Program-made: the position numbers and the translations under genes
Shown: positions 32,821-43,206 of the stretch, piece after piece
Position numbering within the stretch: the first letter of the stretch is position 1
Layout of the letters: each line of letters opens with the position of its first letter
Source: Hemicordylus capensis
Lineage: Eukaryota > Chordata > Lepidosauria > Squamata > Cordylidae
Length of the DNA stretch: 64,000 nucleotides
Assembly: GCF_027244095.1 (NCBI RefSeq)
Contig: NC_069671.1
Span: 5,532,001 to 5,596,000, forward strand
Direction of reading: 5' to 3'
Notes under the pieces: model-generated
Database searches by the model: none
What the model was told of the DNA's origin: nothing
What the model saw: the letters and a program-made list of their open reading frames with translations, nothing else

Positions 32821-32823
<3 letters not shown>
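31376..32823 (-). pseudogene. Dong/R4-type reverse transcriptase/endonuclease, broken and 5' truncated
   Basis: The visible protein starts at the catalytic YMDD box (LYMDDLKLYGKS) of the reverse transcriptase. The thumb-side text YQYLGILQADNIAHTVVKRK and WAIPVIRYTAGIIDWTQAEL follows. The second part has EGLILAAQEQALRTN, a C-x2-C-x7-H-x4-C knuckle (CRLCKEADETVDHLISC), the DFRLQTDKHL block, and PDITVVEKKEKQVEIIDIAIPGE. The last block fits the PD-(D/E)xK restriction-like endonuclease of R2/R4-class elements, which nicks the target for target-primed reverse transcription. It ends TAYILRRYL. A frameshift near 32,270 and an in-frame stop near 32,146 separate the two halves. The finger and palm regions and the N-terminal DNA-binding part are missing. 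The R4/Dong clade call rests on motif memory, and R2 is the main alternative. Confidence 0.85.

Positions 32824-32857
<34 letters not shown>
32820..32857. repeat. (ATT)n run at the R4/SINE junction
   Basis: About 12 ATT units between the 5' edge of the R4 copy and the 3' end of a reverse SINE. It is read as the SINE's own (TAA)n tail. Confidence 0.95.
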
Positions 32858-33062
32858 TACATTTCTGTCCTGCTCTTCCTCCAAGGAGCCCTGAGCAGTG
32901 TACATGGTTATGTTTCTCCTCAGAACAATCCTGATAAGGTAACTTAAGCAGAGAGAGAGGTTACTAGCTCGGAGTCACCCAGTGAGTTTCATGGCTGAGT
33001 TGGGATTTAAACCTGGGTCTCCCCAGTCCTGGTCCGGCACTCTGACCATTACACCCCGCTGT
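32858..33062 (-). mobile_element. tRNA-derived SINE (Squam type)
   Basis: Reverse copy: TTCTGTCCTGCTCTTCCTCC, GTCACCCAGTGAGTTTCATG, GGGTCTCCCCAGTCC and a degraded head with ATTACACCCCGCTG. Confidence 0.85.
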
Positions 33063-33069
33063 CTCCTTC

Positions 33070-33205
33070 TGCTCCTTCACTGAGCTACAGGCCCCATCCC
33101 CTAAGGGGAATATCTTAGAGCGTTCACATGTAGTCACCCGTCCAAATGCAAACCAAGGCAGACCCTGCTTAGCAGGGGGCAATTGGTGCTTGCTGTCACA
33201 AGGCT
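33070..33205 (-). mobile_element. 5S SINE head and linker only, old form
   Basis: CTTCACTGAGCTACAGGCCC keeps a trace of the tRNA A-box in reverse. GGCAGACCCTGCTTAGCAGG is the 5S-like block. The body and tail are missing. Confidence 0.8.
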
Positions 33206-33414
33206 GTTTTCACGATTATTTTTGAGGGGTGGGAGAAGCGTCCTATCTTGATTCGGGAGCTATGTGCATGTCCAGTGTATTAAATAAAATTTAAGTATTA
33301 AATTTTAATACTTTAAATTTTAATATTTAAGTATTAAATTTTAATGTATATATTAAATAAAATAAAAGCAAGGTTGGAGGCGAGCCGCATGCTCACCACA
33401 CCAACCTCAGGCAG

Positions 33415-33441
33415 AGGGAGGGAAGGAGGGAGAAAGGGAGG

Positions 33442-33488
<47 letters not shown>

Positions 33489-33527
33489 GGAAGGGAGGGA
33501 GGGAGGAACAAACGAACAAACAAACAA
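33415..33527. repeat. Purine-rich compound microsatellite
   Basis: GGGA units, then (GAAA)n at about 33,440-33,487, then GGGA units and AAAC units. Confidence 0.93.
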
Positions 33528-33529
33528 AG

Positions 33530-33700
33530 GAAAGTTCCCTGTCCCCAAAAGGCTCACAATCTAAAAAGAAACGTAAAATGGACACCAGCAACAGCCACTG
33601 GAGGGATGCTGTGCTGGGGTTGGATAGGGCCAGTTGCTCTCCCCCTGCTAAATACAAGAGGATCACCACTTTTTAAAGGTGCCACTTTGCTCAGCAGGGG
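33530..33700 (-). mobile_element. Family A repeat, partial
   Basis: CCCTGTCCCCAAAAGGCTCA, CACCAGCAACAGCCACTGGA and GTTGCTCTCCCCCTGCTAAA are clear. The tail part is replaced by the microsatellite. Confidence 0.82.
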
Positions 33701-34801
33701 AAGACATCTTGGAAGAGTGCTGGGAAGTATCGCTGTTCCCTGTGCTTTCCCCAAAGAGTCTGAAAGAGAAGCCTTCCTTAAAGGGCCCTCCCTTCATGGA
33801 AAAAAGTACTGTGCAGTGAGAAGGTCAGCGCAGTGGGAAATGGCATTCACGTTGAAGTGCTTTTCCTTTTCCTTTGCCCAAGTGGCCCCTGCTTGAAAAA
33901 TAGTGAAGATTACGGCTCTAGCAGGGTAGTATACAAGCATACAAGGATGGGTAGATGTCTTAAACTTCTCTAAGAGTGGTGTTTTTTTTTTTAAAAAAGT
34001 TGCTGCTTTCAGGAACTCAGTGGAGACCACCTACTTGTTTCAAATAAGCTTCAGAGCAGCCAGTGGATGGTAGTGACCTTTGGTCGCTGCTGAGCTGAGA
34101 TGGATTTGGAATTCGAACTCGAGACCCAGAGGTGAAAGGCACTGTATCCCATTACAAATCCCATGGGGGAAGCCGTACCCCTTGTCAAGACCTAGGCGGG
34201 GAGGGGTTGCCTGGGCCTTGCCGCATTATTGTCCAGTTGTGAGTCGAAATATACCCCCCGCTGTTTGCATTAGTCCCTTAAGCAGCTCCGGAATAACATT
34301 TTGCTCCCGCCCCGCTGTGAAGTTGCTTTCCAGTAAGGAAACGCAGATTGCTCGCTCTCTGTGTGGCCGTCATTTTATCTCTGATTGCATCTCAGATTTT
34401 GTCTTGTCGACGGCAGGAAGAAGTCAGTGCCGGCTAAGGCGAATGGAGTGAGAGGCAGGAGCTCTGGAATCAAGTCTCAGAAGCAAAGATAACACCTTAA
34501 AAACAGATTTATTGTGGCAGCTGGTTTGTAGAAGGGATGTAGGCCAGGTTTTTCGGAAACAGCCTCTCCAGTCAATATGCAAGAGGAAAACTGCCTGCTG
34601 CCGAAGGCGCATTCACTTTTAAGGACCTATTGGCACGCACCCATGCAGAGAAGGATGAGCTGGTTAGCAAATACCATGCCACCAGTGAAAGAGGTAGAGA
34701 TACATCTGGAATCTGGAATCCAGGAGAGCATAAGTATCTTCCAGCATAAAGTCATTCTGCAGCTGAAAGCAAATAGCATAACAAGTTTTGCTACAACATA
34801 T
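33701..34801. other. Mostly unassigned, with a repeat-free block at 34,200-34,440
   Basis: No gene recognised. A short T/A run lies at 33,982-33,998. At 34,490-34,520 AAAAACAGATTTATTGTGGC resembles an old amniote interspersed repeat. The 34,200-34,440 stretch is complex and repeat-free and is a candidate conserved element by inference only. Confidence 0.4.
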
Positions 34802-35320
34802 TTATTTGTTTTATTTTTTTCATTTATTTCCCACTCTCCCTGCCAGGAGCCCAGAACGGTGTACATGGTTATGTTTATCCTCACAACAATGTTGTGAGTA
34901 GGGATGTGCACAAAATTCGCATGAATTGATTTGAATTTGAACTGAATTTGAATCGATTCAATTTGGAATCACTGAATAGAATGGCGATTTGTTTGAACGA
35001 TTCGAATTTGCTGAACTTTGAATTGCATTCGGGCAAATTCGCCCGAATTCACTGGAATTCAATTAAAGTTTGGGCAAATTTGAATCAATTCAAACAAATC
35101 TCCACTCTGTTCAATGGTTCCAAATTGAATCGATTCAAATTCAGTTCAAATACTAATCAATTCGTGTGAATTTTGTTCACATCCCTGTGAGGTAGATTAG
35201 GCTGAGAGAGAAGTGACTGGCCCAGAGTCACCCACTAATTTTCATGGCCCAATGAGGATTTGAACTCAGGTCTCCCCAGTCCAAGTCCAACACTCTAACC
35301 ACTACACCACACTGGCTTAT
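34802..35320 (-). mobile_element. tRNA-derived SINE (Squam type) split by a hAT-like MITE
   Basis: The left part includes TTTCCCACTCTCCCTGCCAG and CTCACAACAATG. After the insertion GAGGTAGATTAGGCTGAGAG continues through to CTAACCACTACACCACACTG. Confidence 0.87.
34899..35186. mobile_element. TAGGGATGTGCAC-type hAT-like MITE
   Basis: The left end is TAGGGATGTGCACAAAATTC and the right end GAATTTTGTTCACATCCCT. The interior is a long imperfect palindrome of GAATTCAAATT-like blocks. TGTGAG occurs on both sides. It is related to 21,921-22,183. Confidence 0.8.
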
Positions 35321-36193
35321 TGAGCTCCTCTGAAATGGATCATAAATTATGGTGGAGAGGATTACTTCAAAACATTTTTAAAAGCAGATTTATTGTGGCA
35401 GAAAATTTGAGGGGACTACAACCAACTTCATCTTTGGCCAGCACAATCCTAGGGAAGTAAGTCCCACTGTGTTCGATGAAGTTTACTCCTTAGTAAGTGT
35501 GTTTAGGATTGGGGCCTTAAGAGCATGCTTTATGCCTCTGATCATATGCATGCAAGGCCATATGCACAGAGAGATTTCACAGCTCTATACCCCACTTTTC
35601 TTTTCTTTTTAAAAGCCACAGTCGATAACCAAAACCTAAGACCACGGTTTTTAAAAAAATTGATACGATAGGCCACAATAAATCTGTTAGATTTTAAGGG
35701 GCCACCAGATTCTGGGGATGGTTCTGGGGGGTGGAGGTTTCCGCCTCCGGTTCGATATTTCAGTGCATGGCAAAGGCTGTGACAGAATGTAGAAGAATAG
35801 CTCTTTCATCTGACAGATGTGGGCTGGTGAGATGCCGTCTGTGCTAACCTGAGCAGCCCATCTCGGTCGCTTAGGGAGTAGTCATTTGTTTCAAACAGGA
35901 AACCCACTTTGGGAAAGATGTGCCCCAGCGAATGCTCTTCCCTTCTGGAGCATTACCAGCCTAGCTTGGACCCCAGCCAAATTTGCCAGGGAAAATCACA
36001 TGGCCTTCCTCCCCACACACATTGTTCCCATGGATTTCCTGAAAGTTTTCCTGCACCAAGCGGAAGAACAGAGAGAGAGAGAGGAAAGAGGGATCTCTGG
36101 GTCCCCCCACCTTCCCATCCTTTCTCCGTTTCTCTGCACACACAAAAAGACATGCTGAAGATTATTTTCTGGCCTCCGTTCACAAGAGGAGAG
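35321..36193. other. Unassigned DNA with fragments of an old amniote repeat
   Basis: GCAGATTTATTGTGGCAGAA (about 35,382), GGAAGTAAGTCCCACTGTGT (about 35,453) and CACAATAAATCTGTTAGATT (about 35,673) resemble text common in sauropsid interspersed repeats. No gene was recognised. Confidence 0.4.
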
Positions 36194-36513
36194 CTGGTCA
36201 TAGGAACATAGGGAGCTGCCATATACTGAGTCAGACCATTGGTCCATCTTGCTCAGTATTGTTTACACAGACTGGCAGTGGCTTCTCCAAGGTTGCAGGC
36301 AGGAGTCTCTCTCAGCCCTATCTTGGAGATGCTGCCAGGGAGGGAACTTGGAACCTTCTACTCTTTCCAGAGTGGCTCCATCCCCTGAGGGGAATATCTT
36401 GCAGTGCTCACACATCACGTCTCCCATTCATATGCAACCAGGGTGGACCCTGCTTAGCTAAGGGGACAAGTCATGCTTGCTACCATAAGACCAGCTCTCC
36501 TCTTCAAAGAACC
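36194..36513 (-). mobile_element. 5S/tRNA chimeric SINE, short form
   Basis: Full-length reverse copy that ends GACCAGCTCTCCTCTT. The left flank reads AAGAGGAGAGCTGGTC, an exact inverted copy of that end, so the insertion is bounded by a 16-bp inverted repeat. Confidence 0.9.
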
Positions 36514-36814
36514 CAGCCCCCCCCCCAGCTTCTGAGGGGGCCCCAGATCCGCCCTTCTCTATTTTCTTCATGAACCCCTCATTCTGAGGGGCCGCCAGAG
36601 AGAGGGGCCAATATGGGGCCCCCTCCCCTAGCTATGACCCTGACTGCCGGTTCTTCTTTCTCTTCTGCTTGTTTTGCATCCATGAAGTACTGCACAGTGG
36701 GGTGAGAATGTAAGATGTCCTCTGGGTCCCTGCTCTCCAAATGGCCTGCACATCTGTACCCCAAAAGACACAGACGTCTTTGCTCCTCAGCCCCCAATGA
36801 ACAGCTAGTGTTCT
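36514..36814. other. Unassigned DNA between two reverse SINEs
   Basis: A C-run lies at 36,519-36,528. No gene recognised. Confidence 0.5.
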
Positions 36815-37123
36815 CACATAGGAACATAGGAAGCTGCCATATACGGAGTCAGACCACTGGTCTATCTAGCTCGGTATTGTCTTCACAGACTGGCAGCAGC
36901 TTCTCCAAGGTTGCAGGCAGGAATCTCTCTCAGCCCTATCTTGGAGATGCTGCCAGGGAGGGAACTTGAAACCTAGATGCTCTTCCCAGAGCGGCTCCAT
37001 CCCCTGAGGGGAAGATCTTCCAGTGCTTCACACTTCTAGTCTCCCATTCCTATGCAACCAGGGCAGACCCTGCTTAGCTAAGGGGACAAGTCATGCTTGC
37101 TACCACAAGACTAGCTCTCCTCT
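36815..37123 (-). mobile_element. 5S/tRNA chimeric SINE, short form
   Basis: Full-length reverse copy with the head at ACAAGACTAGCTCTCCTCTC. Confidence 0.92.
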
Positions 37124-38057
37124 CCTCTTGAACGTGAATTGCCTGCCTTGGCATTCACTTCCAAACAGGAATGGTCTCCAGACTAGATTTCCAAATGAAC
37201 AACAGCATCTTTTCATTTTGGGAGTGTTAAAGTTTTGCCTCCATAATAGACTGGGGAACTCTCTCCCACTGTGTCCTCTGTATCCTCAAAACCTGGGCTG
37301 CCTAGTCGCCCTCCCAAACGACTGCTCTATGTGCAGTGAAAGGATGCGGTTTTGCTTTTTATGGAAGAGCATTCAGCCATGTGAATCCCTGCTTGTAATC
37401 TGAAGTGGCATAGCCAAGACCACCTCAACTGCTTTTGTTAGAACAACATGCCTCTGTATGCAACTTAAAAGGCATTTTATCCCACCTCTCCTCGAGAGGC
37501 AGTTTACAAATCAACACGAGCTATCTAAAATGTCACCCTACATTGGCTAGAACAAACTAAACCGGAGCAGCCGACAACCAAGAGCGACAGCAAAAAGGAG
37601 CATAGCATATATAAATAAAGATCAGGTGACAGCTGATGAAAATGAGTTGCTAATAAAAGCATAGGCCAACAGGATGGACATAGTCTGGCATCGAAAAGAT
37701 AGGAAAGAAGTTCGGTGAATATGTGTCTCTGGGGAAAATTTCAGAGCTGGGCCCCATCACAGGAAACTGTGTTAAGACTGCCTTTATTTATTATGGACCC
37801 CAATTACCAGGGACCCTTTAAAAAAAACCAAAAAAACCTCTCTCTTCTAAATCACTCACCTTCTCATATTCATATTTTTCTCTCTGGAGGATACCTTTTA
37901 AAGATGTTGTCTGTGTGAATTGCTCAGGTCGACTTCAGGGTTCAACCAATTGTCTGCATCCTCCTTTAAGTGCAGTGTCCAGAACTAGGCACAGTATTCC
38001 ACATGCCATCTGACTAATGTCGTCCCCCGGGAAATTGCCGTGGTTTAAAAGCTGCTT
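37124..38057. other. Mostly unassigned, with a CR1 fragment at 37,944-38,022
   Basis: GTGCAGTGTCCAGAACTAGG and CACAGTATTCCACATGCCAT are the reverse of a CR1 segment. An L2-like tail may lie at 37,475-37,520. No gene was recognised. Confidence 0.5.
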
Positions 38058-38553
38058 TTAGGAACACAGGAAGTGGCTTGTCCTGAAGAGGAATACGGGG
38101 AGATGGACCCAGACCCTTGGTCCGTCTAGCTCAGTATTATCTACCTAGAAGACCATGGATGCTCAGCGTTGGGTCCCCAGATGTTATTGGACTTCAGCTC
38201 CCATAATCCCCAACCAAAGGCCGCTGGGGCTGGGGATTATGGGAACTGAAGTCCAATAACATCTGGGGACCCAACACTGAAAATCCCTGACCTAAACTGG
38301 CAGCGGCTTCTCCAAGGTTGCAGGTGGGAGTCACTCTGAGCCCTATCTGGAGATGCCAAGGAGGGAGGGAACTAGGAACCCTCTGCCTGCAAGCAAGCAG
38401 ATGCTTTTCCACTGAACGATGGCTCTATCCCCTAAGGGGAATAGCTTACAGTGCCCATCCATGCAGACCCATCCAAATGCAAACCAGGGTGGGCCCTGCT
38501 TAGCAAAGGGGACCATTCGTCCTTGCTTCTGCAAGACCAGCTCTCCTCTCTTG
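38058..38553 (-). mobile_element. 5S/tRNA chimeric SINE, old form with tRNA arm, split by a hAT MITE
   Basis: The tRNA segment is largely kept (reverse CAAGCAGATGCTTTTCCACT, then GAACGATGG). The 5S-like head is of the older GCAAACCAGGGTGGGCCC type. A MITE at 38,154-38,289 splits the body. Confidence 0.88.
38154..38289. mobile_element. hAT-like MITE inside the SINE
   Basis: AGCGTTGGGTCCCCAGATGT and ACATCTGGGGACCCAACACT are nearly exact complements. The core is CTCCCATAATCCCCAACC against GGCTGGGGATTATGGG. The flanking duplication is not clear. Confidence 0.85.
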
Positions 38554-38629
38554 GGAGTCGTCTTCTTGCAGTTCTGTGCGCCCTGAAATCACAAGCACCA
38601 GGGATTACTTTCTAGCGTTCACTGAAAGG

Positions 38630-38678
<49 letters not shown>

Positions 38679-39595
38679 AAAAGCCTTTTGCAACATGACA
38701 GCTAAAACCAAAGCAGGTGCTCCTGAAAAACCATCAGGCTGATGAAGAAGCATTCCGCCAGCTTTGTCTTTTTTTGACCCTGGCTCAAGCCAAGAGACCC
38801 TGGCTGGAGGAGGAAGAGAGAGCCAGCCCGCTTTCCCCAGAAAACACCCGCTTGTAGATGGCATTCTTCTGGGAAGGAATGATCTTGCAATGGACTTCTC
38901 TTTTCAACAGCTGGCAAGTGGCAGGGAGACATCTGATATCCGGAGAAGTCACGAAAGCATGGAAGAGTAGGCAGGGCATTCACGTTGGTCTGAGGAGGGA
39001 AGATCTGGCCCAGACGGAGCTGAAACTCCATACTAAGCATGTGAAAGGACATTAAGCTGTTGGAACCAAAGGATAATTTGAAAAGTATTTTTTCTTAATG
39101 CTGGCATTAGGTTTCCTCCAGTTTCACAGTTGGTAATGAGACCAAATAGGCGACGTTCCCATGGGGGAAAGAAGATGAAAAGTGACATTTGAATGGGCCT
39201 CCCTTTGGTCTACCAGCACGAGATTTGGCAGAAATGTTGTCAGCAATGTGTGGTTCTTAGAAAGTAAATGAAGGCACCCCCGAAATCCAATATGGCAGTT
39301 AAAAATCCAATAGGGCGGCTAGAAATCCTATATGGTGGCTAAAAATTCAATATGGCATCACAATTATTCCGAGAAATCCAACTCAAAGAGTTTGGTGGGC
39401 TCATTTATTGGGGTCCACTTCATATTTGGTGGGGTGGTTAGTGGAGAGCCAGTGAATCCTGACTCTGAAAGAGGATCATAAAATCATAGGTTGTTAGACT
39501 CAAAAGGGGTCTTGGAGGTCTTCTCGTCTAACCCTTTGCTAAGGGGAGTTGGACTATTATTACCTATGATAAAAGAGATGGTGGCTGCCAATGGT
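38554..39595. other. Unassigned DNA with (TG)n and a CR1 tail fragment
   Basis: A TG run lies at 38,631-38,675. GGATCATAAAATCATAGGTT and TCTTCTCGTCTAACCCTTTG at about 39,472-39,550 look like a reversed CR1 end. At 39,287-39,360 a short motif (AAATCCAATATGGC and variants) is repeated about four times. No gene was recognised. Confidence 0.5.
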
Positions 39596-39666
39596 GAGAG
39601 CCAGCGTGGTGTAGTGGCTAGAATGCTGGACTAGGACCAGGGAGACCTGAGTTCAAATCCCCATTC
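39596..39666 (+). mobile_element. tRNA-derived SINE (Squam type), head only
   Basis: GAGAGCCAGCGTGGTGTAGT to GTTCAAATCCCCATT, then an abrupt change to fold-back element sequence. Confidence 0.82.
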
Positions 39667-39752
39667 CTCTTACCTTGCTTCCACACAACCAAAAATTGAG
39701 AGCACACACAGCTCCGAAACCCAGGGCAGAACACAGTTTTTGATTGTGTGAA
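39667..39752. mobile_element. Half of the fold-back element seen at 62,944-63,113
   Basis: CTTGCTTCCACACAACCAAA, GAGCACACACAGCTC and ACACAGTTTTTGATTGTGTG match one arm of the later palindrome. Confidence 0.75.
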
Positions 39753-40471
39753 TGACCTCTGCGTATTAAGAAACGGCACAGAGGCTTGCTGATATGAATG
39801 GGCCAACCAAACCTTTACATCGCCCCTTTCCGGAGAGAAAGCCAAGAAAGAGCCAGTTATAGCTTCTTCTCCCAAAGAATAATGGCATTTTCAGATGGTC
39901 TTTTTTGAAGAGGTGGAGGGGAAGGCATCGTAAAGGAGCTTGGCTTCAAAAGGCAAAGCTCTTAATTAATTTAGAAGATTTGCTTAGTCCCAGCACCATG
40001 TCATCGGGTCTTTTAGGTTGGAATGTGAGTTATTTTCACCGGAGCCAATCAGGAGAGACCAGCGGCCAAGGTGATGAAACCTCTCAACGGACTGAGAAGA
40101 GAGAATCCTTTGAGGAAGCCAAAGAGAAAGGAAGGGGTGAGGGCTAGGAGGGAAACCCGGGCAGAGGTACGTGTAGACAGAGCTTTTAAATCTCTTGCAT
40201 TCTATGCGGGCTTTTCCCCCACTCAGTGGGCCAAAAGATCTTAAGCACATCAAGTGTGCGACAAGGAAAACTAGGAAAGAGCAAGAAGGTTCCTTTTCAA
40301 AGTCCACCTGGCAGAGGAGGTGACATCTGTGCTTTTAAGGTAGAATGCCTTTCAACCTCTGTTACAATGAGATACCCTGAATGGAGCAAAAACATAGCTC
40401 CGGTCACATGTCTATTTTATTCTAGGGAATGTTCCCTAAATCCCCACATCTGGGGAGGCCTGACTTTAGAT
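39753..40471. other. Unassigned DNA
   Basis: No gene or known repeat recognised. Confidence 0.5.
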
Positions 40472-40607
40472 CAGGCCTGCTCAACTTAGGCCGCCCAGAT
40501 GTTTTTGGACTACACCTCCCATAATCCCCAGCCACAGTAGCCAATAGCCAAGGGTTATGGGAGTTGTAGGCCAACATCTGCAGGAGGGCTGAAGTTGAGC
40601 AGGCCTG
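40472..40607. mobile_element. hAT MITE with 8-bp duplication
   Basis: The ends are CAGGCCTGCTCAACTTAGGC and GAAGTTGAGCAGGCCTG. Flanks are CTTTAGAT (40,464-40,471) and CTCTAGAT (40,608-40,615), 7 of 8 matched. The core is CTCCCATAATCCCCAGCC. Confidence 0.9.
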
Positions 40608-40724
40608 CTCTAGATCAACAGTCTCAAACTGTGGCCCACCAGCTGTTGTAGATGATGATGTTGGTGGTGGTGATGGTGGTGGTAGTGGTGGCCATCCCAT
40701 AATGCCCAGTCAGGTGGTGTTCTC

Positions 40725-41057
40725 CAGTGTTGCCTCTAACAGGGATTCCCAGATGTTGTGGGCTACAACTCTCAGAATCCCCAGAGGCCATCACCGGAAA
40801 CGCTCTAACCCCTGGACTTTGGGGCCAAAATCCAGGGTCTCCACAGCCCCTGGGGCCCCCCAAATCCTCTTTAGTCTGTCCCAGGTGGTGTGGTCACCTG
40901 GCCAAGCATGATGATGCTTAATTTGCAAGCAGGGGGGCTCCAAAGGTCTTTAGGTCCAGGCTCCAAAATTACCTAGGTGCACCTCTGGCCATTGCAGCTG
41001 TGGATGCTGGGAGTTGTAGTCAACAACATCTGGGGATGCCTGTTAGAGGGCACACTG
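40725..41057. mobile_element. Longer hAT-like non-autonomous element, 333 bp
   Basis: The left end is CAGTGTTGCCTCTAACAGGG and the right end CCTGTTAGAGGGCACACTG. Flanks are GTGTTCTC (40,717-40,724) and GTGCTCTC (41,058-41,065). The middle 200 bp is unrelated to the short MITEs and non-coding. Confidence 0.85.
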
Positions 41058-41129
41058 GTGCTCTCTTACATGCAGCAAAGGGAGAGCAACTGCCTCTATT
41101 CAGCCCAGCAAAACTCCCATGAGCCTCTG

Positions 41130-41403
41130 CTGCAGAAGATGGGCAGAGGGGTCCTCAGTAGGGCATCGGCTTGTCATGCAGGAGGCCCCAGGTTCAATCC
41201 CGGGTATCTCTAGGTAGTTTATGAGCCAACCCACAGGTTTAGGGCGTTGGTCAGCAGTGATATAAGACGACGCTGAAAGGCATCATCTCATACTGCGTGG
41301 GAGGAGGCAATGGTCAACCCCTCCTGTATTCTACCAAAGACAACCACAGGGCTCTGTGGTCAGCAGGCGTCGACACCGACTCGACGGCACACTTTACTTT
41401 TAC
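41130..41403 (+). mobile_element. Sauria-type SINE with BovB-like tail, odd head
   Basis: The tRNA-like head GGGTCCTCAGTAGGGCATCG and GGTTCAATCCC (from the other tRNA SINE type) lead into a Sauria-type body (GACGCTGAAAGGCATCATCT). The tail GTCGACACCGACTCGACGGC matches the BovB 3' end. It looks like a head swap or two joined fragments. Confidence 0.8.
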
Positions 41404-41673
41404 CACCTAATGGCGCAGCGGGAAAATGGCTTAACTACCAAGTCAAAGGTTGCCAGTTTGAATCCCCGCTGGTATGTTCCCCAGAGTATGAGAAACACCT
41501 CTATCGGGCAGCAGCGATATAGGAAGACGCTGAAAGGCATCATCTCACACTGCACGGGAGATGGCAATGGTAAACCCCTCCTGTAATCTACCAAAGAAAG
41601 CCACATGGCTCTGTGGTTGCCAGGAGTCGACACCGACTCGACACCGACTCGACAACACACTTTCCTTTTACCA
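41404..41673 (+). mobile_element. Sauria-type SINE with BovB-like tail
   Basis: TAATGGCGCAGCGGGAAAAT head, GTTTGAATCCCC B-box, the GGCATCATCTCACACTGCAC body and a tail in which the CGACACCGACT block is duplicated before ACAACACAC. It lies in tandem with the previous copy. Confidence 0.9.
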
Positions 41674-42194
41674 TCTCATGAGATGAAGGCTCACCGTTAT
41701 TCTTGGCAACATCTACCCCCCAGAGATGCAAATTAGGTGATAGCTTTGTTTCACTTATAGCTTTCTCTGTGTGTTCTTTATCCCAACCCATGAACTATTA
41801 GGGTAAAATCCTTTCTTTTCTTTTTTTAACCCTTTTACTGTTCAGTCATTTTTGCAGGGTTAGGGGTCAGAGGACCAGTGAACAAATTGCCGTGCTCTCT
41901 CCATGGAGTAATCTTCAGTAGAAATTCCTGCCAATTCTCATTTCCATTCCTCTGACCACCCCGATGAACACATAAAGTCGTTTTTGTGCTCCTCAATTAA
42001 AAACAAAAAACAAAAAAACATTGCAAATTTGGCCACTGCTGGCCCGAAGGTCAAGTTGGCTAACACACTGACAGCTGAAGGTATTGCAGTATTATCACCT
42101 ATTTTCCATCCCCGAGGATGGAGGCCTTGTCATAAATCACAATGATGATTCATTCCACCAGATGGTACTGACCACTGTGGCTGGCTCATGTCCT
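41674..42194. other. Unassigned DNA
   Basis: No gene or repeat recognised. Confidence 0.5.
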
Positions 42195-42322
42195 AAGGGA
42201 GGCCTGGGAAAGACACCTGCCTGAAATCTGGGAGAAGCCGCTGCCAGTCAGTGTAGACAATACTGAGCAAGATGGACCAAGGGTCTGACTCAGTATAAGG
42301 CAGTTTCTCATGCCCCTATGCT
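42195..42322 (+). mobile_element. SINE body and tail fragment
   Basis: GCCTGGGAAAGACACCTGCC to AAGGCAGTTTCTCATGCCCC, the shared body and tail. The head is missing. Confidence 0.8.
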
Positions 42323-42524
42323 GTGGTTACAACAATAAACTTACGTACATGTTCCAATGCTGAAGGAAGGGGGGGGGGATTTTTAAAACTACCAATCTAT
42401 GCCAGACTTGTTAATATCTCTTAATAGGCTTGATCTTTATTAAAGATGGGAAACTTCTGATTGAGTTGGAGTGGTCTTCTCTCTAACACACTTGCTTTTC
42501 ATAAGCAACATCTATGCCACACCC

Positions 42525-42775
42525 TACGCAGCACAGTGGAGAAATGCTTGACTAACAAGCATGGTTCAAATCACCGCTGGTATGTTTCCCAGACTATGGG
42601 AAACACCTATATTGGGCAGCAGTGATATAGGAAGATGCTGAAAGGCATCATCTCATACTGCGTGGGAGGAGGCAATGGTCAACCCCTCCTCTATTCTACC
42701 AAAAGAAAACCACAGGGCTCTGTGGGCACCAGGAGTTGAAATCGACTTGACGGCACACTTTACCATTAAGGTAAA
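42525..42775 (+). mobile_element. Sauria-type SINE with BovB-like tail
   Basis: GCAGCACAGTGGAGAAATGC head, GGTTCAAATC B-box, TGAAAGGCATCATCTCATAC body and the AATCGACTTGACGGCACAC tail. Confidence 0.9.
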
Positions 42776-43110
42776 AAGACAGCCTTTTTATTGGCTTGCT
42801 ATAATCCAGAAGATTCACCACCACCACCACCATCTTCTTAGGAAAACGAGGCCTCCGGGTCTCCAGAAACCCTTACTGGTTTTCTTTCCCGGCACTTCTC
42901 ATGGTGTGTGGGACCTTGTTTTCCCATGGAAATCCTGCTTACTGTTAACTCCTGGAGTTTAGCTGATGGAGGGAGTTGACTGCCCCCTCCACTGCTCGCT
43001 CGCTCGCTCTCTTTCTCTCTCTCTTTCTCCTTTCCTGTTGAACAAATAAACAAGGAAGTGTTGACAGCTGTCAGAAGAATCCTGACAGAAAATCGATGCT
43101 TTGGCTGAGA

Positions 43111-43206
<96 letters not shown>

